From contig CAYTZR010000027.1 of assembly GCA_964442605.1 (NCBI GenBank), positions 1-27,399 of the forward strand: a DNA stretch of 27,399 bases, in the 5' to 3' direction. Shown here piece by piece: positions 22,784 through 27,399 of the stretch. Both the position numbers and the translations under genes were made by a program. Position 1 is the first letter of the stretch, and the number at the start of each line of letters is the position of its first letter. This stretch comes from Monoglobus sp964442605 (GTDB lineage: Bacteria; Bacillota; Clostridia; Monoglobales; Monoglobaceae). A model generated the notes under the pieces. The model ran no database searches and was not told the origin of the DNA. It saw only the letters and a program-made list of their open reading frames with translations.

Positions 22784-23791
22784 TTACTCTTCCGCAAGCT
22801 CCTCATAATCATCCGGAACAGTTATGCCCAAGCTTTCCGCACGGTCTTTCACATACTTCTTTGTAAGATCCTGAGCATACTCAATATCCATTGTTGAAGG
22901 ATCAGCGCCGTTTACAAGAATTTCATATGCCATTTCGCCGGCAATCTGACCTATGCTGTAATATGAAATAGAAAGAGTTGCTATACCGCAGCCCTGACAA
23001 ATACCTTCTTCACCGACAATAATGGGAATATTGGCGGGATTTGCGATATTAGCGATAATTTCCGTATTTGCCGCAGCTGTATTGTCTGTAGGAATGTACA
23101 GCGCGTCACTGCTATCACACGCCGTTGTTGTTACAGCGGCAACATCGTTTGAATCAGCAAACGCATAAAAAGTACATTCATATCCAAGCTTCTCAAGCTC
23201 TTCCGCTACAATATCAACCTGATACTTTGAGTTAGGCTCGCTTGAGCAGTATAAGAGACCTACCTTAACAGCGTCCGGGAGAAGCTCCTTGAACATAGAC
23301 GCCTGTTCGGAAAGCGGAGCAAGATCCGAAGTACCCGTAATATTTCTGCCTGTTACGCCTGTCCAATCATCAATATCAAGGGCAGTCGCATAGTCTGTGA
23401 TTGATGTTCCGACAATCGGAATTTCCGATGTTGCGGCAGAAGCAGCCTGAAGCGAAGCCGTCGCGTTCGCAAATATCAAATCATAATCCGATGAGACAAA
23501 CTGATTTGCAATAGTTGCGCAAGTCGCGCTGTCGCCTGCGGCATTCTGAAGGTCAAATTCAACTTGATCTCCGAGCAATTCTTTAAGTTTATCTTCAAAT
23601 CCCTCCGTAGCCTTATCAAGAGCGTCGTGCTGAACAAGCTGACACAAGCCAATCTTGTAAACAGTTTCGCTTGAGCCGGATTCGCTTGAGCCGGAATTGC
23701 CTGTTTGAGCAACCTGAGAACCGCAGCCCGTGAGAGCGGTAACAGCGAGTACACCCGCAAGAATCATTGCCGATAATTTTTTAATTTTCAT
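22784..23791 (-). CDS. ABC transporter substrate-binding lipoprotein (PF04392/TrpX-like)
   Basis: 335 residues from ATG 23791. The N terminus is a lipoprotein signal: basic KIKK, hydrophobic core, and lipobox LTGC with C23 as the lipidated residue. A short Ser/Gly-rich linker (about 30-42) follows. The mature part is a type I periplasmic-binding fold: YKIGLCQLVQHDALD, then IVGTSITDY, TDNTAAANTEII and a C-terminal VKDRAESLGI. An ORF extension to 23863 is rejected. It would run across the start of transcription, whereas AAGGGGA is about 7-13 bp before ATG 23791 and the signal peptide begins there. It is the first gene of the importer operon. Binding-protein families of this kind take up aromatic amino acids or other small solutes. 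Confidence 0.9.
   Translation of the reverse strand: MKIKKLSAMILAGVLAVTALTGCGSQVAQTGNSGSSESGSSETVYKIGLCQLVQHDALDKATEGFEDKLKELLGDQVEFDLQNAAGDSATCATIANQFVSSDYDLIFANATASLQAASAATSEIPIVGTSITDYATALDIDDWTGVTGRNITGTSDLAPLSEQASMFKELLPDAVKVGLLYCSSEPNSKYQVDIVAEELEKLGYECTFYAFADSNDVAAVTTTACDSSDALYIPTDNTAAANTEIIANIANPANIPIIVGEEGICQGCGIATLSISYYSIGQIAGEMAYEILVNGADPSTMDIEYAQDLTKKYVKDRAESLGITVPDDYEELAEE
23666..23695. repeat. 15-bp perfect tandem duplication in lipoprotein linker
   Basis: TTCGCTTGAGCCGGA is repeated twice in a row. It is in frame and encodes the repeated Ser/Gly/Glu linker after the lipobox cysteine. Confidence 0.85.
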
Positions 23792-23866
23792 AATCAAATC
23801 CCCTTTTCTTTGTAGCAGATACAATTTTACACAAAATTCTCTGCTCATTATAAATTTTTTCATCTA

Positions 23867-23896
23867 ATTATACCATTACACTAATAAATTTGTCAA
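23867..23896 (-). promoter_or_regulatory. Predicted promoter of ABC transporter operon
   Basis: Minus-strand TTGACA (23896-23891), 18-bp spacer, TATAAT (23872-23867). The leader to ATG 23791 is about 70 nt. No T-box or other leader structure is recognised. The AT-rich stretch 23897-24070 holds no gene that I can see. Confidence 0.85.
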
Positions 23897-24075
23897 CCAT
23901 AAATTATAATTTTACTGATTAATTTAATTTATTTATTAATTTAATTTATTTGATATTTGAAATAATTTATTTGAAGTAATATTTATCTGAATTAATTTAG
24001 AATTAATTTATCTAAAGCTGTCAAACATATGTTACATCAGCCGTAAAAATAATTTTAAATATGTGAAAATTTTAC

Positions 24076-24104
24076 TGGACAATCCGGCTTAACTGTGGTA
24101 AAAT
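24076..24104 (+). promoter_or_regulatory. Predicted mntP promoter
   Basis: TGGACA (24076-24081), 17-bp spacer ending in TGTGG, then TAAAAT (24099-24104). Transcription would start near 24111, just before the riboswitch aptamer. Confidence 0.75.
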
Positions 24105-24119
24105 ATCGTTATTGATTAT

Positions 24120-24221
24120 CCAAGAGGGAGTAATCGGCATATTGGTTTGGATATGCGGCATTGTCGACATAATGGTGTGGTAAAGCGTGCCCGGTAATGC
24201 CTTAATCGGTGAGACTCACGG
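24120..24221 (+). ncRNA. yybP-ykoY manganese riboswitch aptamer
   Basis: The leader of mntP carries the hallmarks of the Mn2+ riboswitch. A 5' strand AGAGGGAGTAATC leads into two helical arms, with GTGCCCGGTAATGCC in the second. The closing GGTGAGACTC contains the conserved GAGA-type element. GAG near 24123-24125 pairs with CTC 24215-24217, and outer CC/GG pairs extend P1. Known members of the class bind Mn2+ and switch on Mn exporters such as MntP, which is exactly the downstream gene. Confidence 0.88.
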
Positions 24222-24252
24222 ACAGTACAGCTGTCTGTGGGTTTATTTTTTT
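24217..24252 (+). terminator. Riboswitch-controlled terminator before mntP
   Basis: CACGGACAG (24217-24225) pairs with CTGTCTGTG (24231-24239) with one G-U pair, followed by GG and TTTATTTTTTT. The 5' arm overlaps the aptamer's P1 3' strand. Mn2+-stabilised P1 should therefore prevent the terminator and turn mntP on. Confidence 0.85.
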
Positions 24253-24283
24253 AAGCAAATAAAAATGAAAGGGACATGATGAA

Positions 24284-24844
24284 ATGGGAATTTTTGAGTT
24301 ATTTGTGCTGGCGGTCGGACTGTCTATGGATGCTTTTGCGGTATCTGTCTGTAAGGGCTTGTCGCTCGGTAAAATTAATTGGAAGCATATGGGCATTGCC
24401 GGACTGTGGTTTGGCGGATTTCAGGCGCTTATGCCGCTTATCGGATACCTTCTCGGCAGCAGGTTTTCGGATCTTGTCACTAAGTATGACCATTGGATAG
24501 CGTTTATTCTTTTGCTGTTTATAGGCGGAAATATGGTAAAGGAGTCTATGGACAAAAACGAGGAACGTATGGATAATTCAATGACTGTCAAAACCATGTT
24601 TTTGCTTGCGGTAGCAACCAGTATTGACGCTCTCGCTGTAGGTGTAACCTTTGCGTTTTTGGATGTTTCTATCATACCCGCTGTTACCTTCATAGGTGTT
24701 GTAACCTTTGTCTGTTCAGCAGTCGGGATTAAGGTCGGCAGTGTATTCGGGTATAAATATAAGTCAAAGGCTGAGCTTTGCGGCGGTATCATTTTAATCA
24801 TATTGGGACTTAAAATATTGCTTGAGGGTGTGGGAATACTGTAA
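24284..24844 (+). CDS. mntP: Manganese efflux pump MntP
   Basis: 186 residues, the normal MntP length, with six predicted membrane helices. The two repeated halves show the family's conserved acidic motifs: LSMDAFAVSVCKG (D16) and TSIDALAVGV (D115). MntP exports Mn2+ from the cytoplasm. ATG 24284 follows AAAGGGA (24268-24274). Upstream are a Mn2+ riboswitch and its terminator, so the gene should be expressed only when Mn2+ is in excess. No terminator separates it from mutS2, but mutS2 has its own promoter. Confidence 0.96.
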   Translation: MGIFELFVLAVGLSMDAFAVSVCKGLSLGKINWKHMGIAGLWFGGFQALMPLIGYLLGSRFSDLVTKYDHWIAFILLLFIGGNMVKESMDKNEERMDNSMTVKTMFLLAVATSIDALAVGVTFAFLDVSIIPAVTFIGVVTFVCSAVGIKVGSVFGYKYKSKAELCGGIILIILGLKILLEGVGIL

Positions 24845-24853
24845 ATCACCTGC

Positions 24854-24882
24854 TTGACCGAGAATGATTATTTGTGTATAAT
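24854..24882 (+). promoter_or_regulatory. Predicted mutS2 promoter with very short leader
   Basis: TTGACC (24854-24859), 17-bp spacer, TATAAT (24877-24882). The expected start near 24889 falls at the ribosome site AAAGGAG (24889-24895), leaving only about 14 nt of leader. Confidence 0.75.
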
Positions 24883-24902
24883 GGCTTTAAAGGAGAATTC
24901 AT

Positions 24903-27272
24903 ATGGAAAATAAAGCATTATCAATACTTGAATATACAAAGATTATAAAATCGCTTTCCGAGTATGCGAAAAACGACGATGCCAAGCTGATAGCTGAAAA
25001 TCTCGTACCTTCACCTGTATACAGAGAGGTTGAACAGGCGCTTATGGAGACCGACGCAGCGGTTACTATGTCGTTAAAGTTCGGTTCGCCTGAATTTTTA
25101 AAGCTTGAGCCTATTGACGGCGCGTTAAGCCGTGTCAAACTGGGCGGCGGACTTAATGCCGCGGAGCTTCTGAACGCCGCGAGAGTCCTAAGATGCGCAC
25201 GAGCTTTAAAGCGTTACACAGAGGAGCAGACGGGAATACTATCGGGGCATTTTGCCGAGCTTACAGCATTTAAGCCCATTGAAGATGAAATTACATCCGC
25301 GATAATATCCGAAGATGAAATTTCCGATACAGCAAGCTCTGCACTTGCGAATATACGCAGAAAAATGCGTAACACAGGGGCAAAAATCAAAGATAGTCTT
25401 GACAGCATGGTTCGTTCGGAGCATTATCAAAAATTCCTTATGGATAACATTGTTACCATGCGCAACAACCGTTATGTCGTTCCGGTGAAGGCGGAGTTCA
25501 GAGGCGAGGTGCCCGGTATTGTGCATGATATGTCCTCATCCGGAAGCACGGTTTTTGTGGAACCGTCAAGTGTGGTAAACGCCAACAACGAGCTTCATGA
25601 GCTTGAAATAAAAGAAAAAGCTGAAATTGACAGAATTCTCTTTGAGCTTTCCAACAAGGTTGCGGAGATTTCCACAGAGCTTAAATATAACTATGACACA
25701 ATCATGTATCTGGATTTTGTTTTCGCAAAGGCGAAGCTCGCTCTTGAAATGAAAGCGATATGTCCAAAGCTCAATCACAACGGGAAAATAAATATTATAA
25801 AGGGACGGCATCCGCTTATTGATAAGTCAAAAATTGTGCCGACCGACGTGTATTTGGGCGATGAATTTGACGCGTTGATAGTAACGGGCCCAAACACAGG
25901 AGGCAAAACCGTGGTTTTGAAGACTATCGGACTGTTTTGCCTTATGACGCAGGCGGGGCTTCATATACCCGCAAATGATGAAACCGAAATGGCTGTATTT
26001 GACAACGTTTTTGCCGATATAGGCGATGAACAGAGTATCGAACAGAGTCTGTCCACCTTCTCATCACACATGAAGAATATAGTCAGAATAGTGGAAAATA
26101 CAGGTCAGAATACTTTAGTACTGTTTGATGAACTGTGTGCGGGTACCGATCCTGTAGAGGGAGCGGCTCTCGCAACCGCGATAATCGAAAGAATACGCAG
26201 CGCGGGCGCGAAAATCGCGATAACCACTCACTATAGCGAGCTCAAGCTTTATGCCCTTGAAACCAAGGGTGTTGAAAACGCTTCGTGCGAGTTTGACGTT
26301 GAAACCCTGAGTCCCACATACAAGCTGTTGATTGGCGTTCCGGGCAAGAGTAACGCCTTTGCCATATCAAAAAAGCTGGGGCTGCCTGAGGATATTATTG
26401 AGCGCTCCAAGGAAATGCTGTCAGATGAAAATATACACTTTGAGGATGTTTTAGGAAGTATAGAAGAAAGCCGCATTTCGGCTGAAAAAGCAAAGGATGA
26501 GCAGGAGCGCATGCGCCGTGAGATAAAGCAGCTCAGGGAGGAACTGCGGAAAGAGCGTGACAAGATTGACAAAAAGAAGGACAAGATATACGATAACGCC
26601 AGAGCCAAGGCTGATAAGATAATCAAGCAGGCGCAAGAGGAAACGGAGCGTATGCTTGATGATATAAAGAAGCTGCAAAAGGAGAAGCGCGATAAGGAGG
26701 CTCTGCGCGCGATGGAGGCGGTACGCAGAGATCTGAAGCTTAAGGAAAAGTCAAATGTTCGTCCCAAATCCCGTCAGCATAGCGAAAAAAGGGGCAACGT
26801 AAGCTTAAATACACTAAAGCTTGGTGCAAATGTGCTGATTATGGATTTAAACGATAAGGGCACGGTTCTTTCAATTAATAAAGATAATCAGACCGCTGTT
26901 ATTCAGGTGGGAATTATGAAGATTACCGCCAAGATTTCAAATCTTATAGTGCTTGAGGATGACAAGGGCGAAAAGCCAAATAGTTATATAGAACCGAGAA
27001 AAACAGCTTCTGTAGCCGCTGAACGCAGCGAAAAAAACGAAATAGATCTTCGCGGCATGACCATAGGTGAAGCTGAGATTGAAGTTGACAAGTTTTTGGA
27101 TGAGGCGGTTCTCAGCGGTCTTAACTCCGTAAGTCTTATTCATGGCAAGGGAACGGGTGCGCTTCGTGCCGGAATACATGAATATTTACGTCACCATCCC
27201 CATGTACGCAAATACCGTTTAGGTAAATTCGGCGAAGGGGACTTAGGCGTTACCGTGGTTGAGCTTAAATAG
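24903..27272 (+). CDS. mutS2: MutS2 (RqcU) ATPase with C-terminal Smr nuclease domain
   Basis: 789 residues, typical length. The order is: N-terminal core/lever domains (about 1-310); the ABC-type MutS ATPase with Walker A GPNTGGKT (329-336) and VLFDELCAGTDPVEG; a long charged coiled coil (about 510-620); a KOW-like segment; and the Smr domain with IDLRGM (about 715-720) and HGKGTG (747-752). MutS2 lacks the mismatch-recognition domain. It has been linked to suppression of recombination and, in Bacillus, to ribosome-collision rescue, where the Smr domain acts on nucleic acid. ATG 24903 has AAAGGAG about 7 bp upstream. Confidence 0.97.
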   Translation: MENKALSILEYTKIIKSLSEYAKNDDAKLIAENLVPSPVYREVEQALMETDAAVTMSLKFGSPEFLKLEPIDGALSRVKLGGGLNAAELLNAARVLRCARALKRYTEEQTGILSGHFAELTAFKPIEDEITSAIISEDEISDTASSALANIRRKMRNTGAKIKDSLDSMVRSEHYQKFLMDNIVTMRNNRYVVPVKAEFRGEVPGIVHDMSSSGSTVFVEPSSVVNANNELHELEIKEKAEIDRILFELSNKVAEISTELKYNYDTIMYLDFVFAKAKLALEMKAICPKLNHNGKINIIKGRHPLIDKSKIVPTDVYLGDEFDALIVTGPNTGGKTVVLKTIGLFCLMTQAGLHIPANDETEMAVFDNVFADIGDEQSIEQSLSTFSSHMKNIVRIVENTGQNTLVLFDELCAGTDPVEGAALATAIIERIRSAGAKIAITTHYSELKLYALETKGVENASCEFDVETLSPTYKLLIGVPGKSNAFAISKKLGLPEDIIERSKEMLSDENIHFEDVLGSIEESRISAEKAKDEQERMRREIKQLREELRKERDKIDKKKDKIYDNARAKADKIIKQAQEETERMLDDIKKLQKEKRDKEALRAMEAVRRDLKLKEKSNVRPKSRQHSEKRGNVSLNTLKLGANVLIMDLNDKGTVLSINKDNQTAVIQVGIMKITAKISNLIVLEDDKGEKPNSYIEPRKTASVAAERSEKNEIDLRGMTIGEAEIEVDKFLDEAVLSGLNSVSLIHGKGTGALRAGIHEYLRHHPHVRKYRLGKFGEGDLGVTVVELK

Positions 27273-27329
27273 TTTTCATTAGTCACTATCGTATACCCGC
27301 CAATCTTAGGCGAATTTAAGTTAAATCAT

Positions 27330-27366
27330 AACCTGCCGGTGTCACTCTCGGCGGGTTTTGTTTTAT
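27330..27366 (+). terminator. Intrinsic terminator after mutS2
   Basis: AACCTGCCG (27330-27338) pairs with CGGCGGGTT (27349-27357) with one wobble pair and a 10-nt loop, followed by TTGTTTTATTATT. It lies 57 bp after the mutS2 stop. Confidence 0.85.
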
Positions 27367-27399
27367 TATTAATTTTGTTGTTAAATTGCACAAAATAAA

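Noticed and set aside
1..27399. CRISPR arrays, insertion sequences, prophage genes, rRNA
   Set aside because: Looked for and not seen. The repeats present are short local arrays without spacer structure, and no transposase, integrase or rRNA signature was found.

Overview
The window looks like chromosomal DNA of an anaerobic, fermentative member of the Clostridia (Bacillota). The signs are an electron-bifurcating [FeFe] hydrogenase operon, a fused AdhE with Rex-like operators, MutS2, strong AAGGAGG ribosome sites, canonical TTGACA/TATAAT promoters with 17-bp spacers, and AT-rich intergenic DNA with intrinsic terminators. The species cannot be named from this sequence.

Layout. 1-4742 (+) is a DNA modification/defence locus: the end of a YhcG-type PD-(D/E)XK nuclease gene, a methyltransferase half carrying NPPY and the specificity region, and a large GIY-YIG-like/helicase protein ending in the SAM-binding half of the same methyltransferase. 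trmO (tRNA t6A methyltransferase) follows. A convergent hairpin separates this from a ten-gene minus-strand operon (13769 to 5548). That operon encodes HydC/HndA, two DRTGG proteins, two GHKL ATPases, a sensory-type [FeFe] hydrogenase homologue, a PHP phosphoesterase, HndB, HydB/HndC and HydA/HndD. A small membrane protein gene (+) lies next. It is followed by an adhE-phosphotransferase operon (-) with three Rex-like palindromes, tRNA-Leu(UAG) (-), a DUF6110-like gene plus a heavy-metal P-type ATPase (-), and a TrpXYZ-like ABC transporter operon (-). On the plus strand come a Mn2+ (yybP-ykoY) riboswitch with mntP, then mutS2.

How it fits together. The hydrogenase would oxidise NAD(P)H and reduced ferredoxin together to release H2. 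AdhE uses NADH to make ethanol, and its Rex-like sites suggest induction when NADH accumulates. The two loci are therefore alternative electron sinks. The hydrogenase operon carries what looks like its own sensing module, in which an H-cluster protein lacking the proton-transfer cysteine is embedded among ATPases, DRTGG proteins and a PHP enzyme. Metal balance is represented by the riboswitch-controlled Mn exporter and the P-type ATPase.

The two most interesting loci are the split, order-swapped restriction-modification system, which resembles a type ISP enzyme divided in two, and the putative H2/redox signalling module inside the hydrogenase operon.
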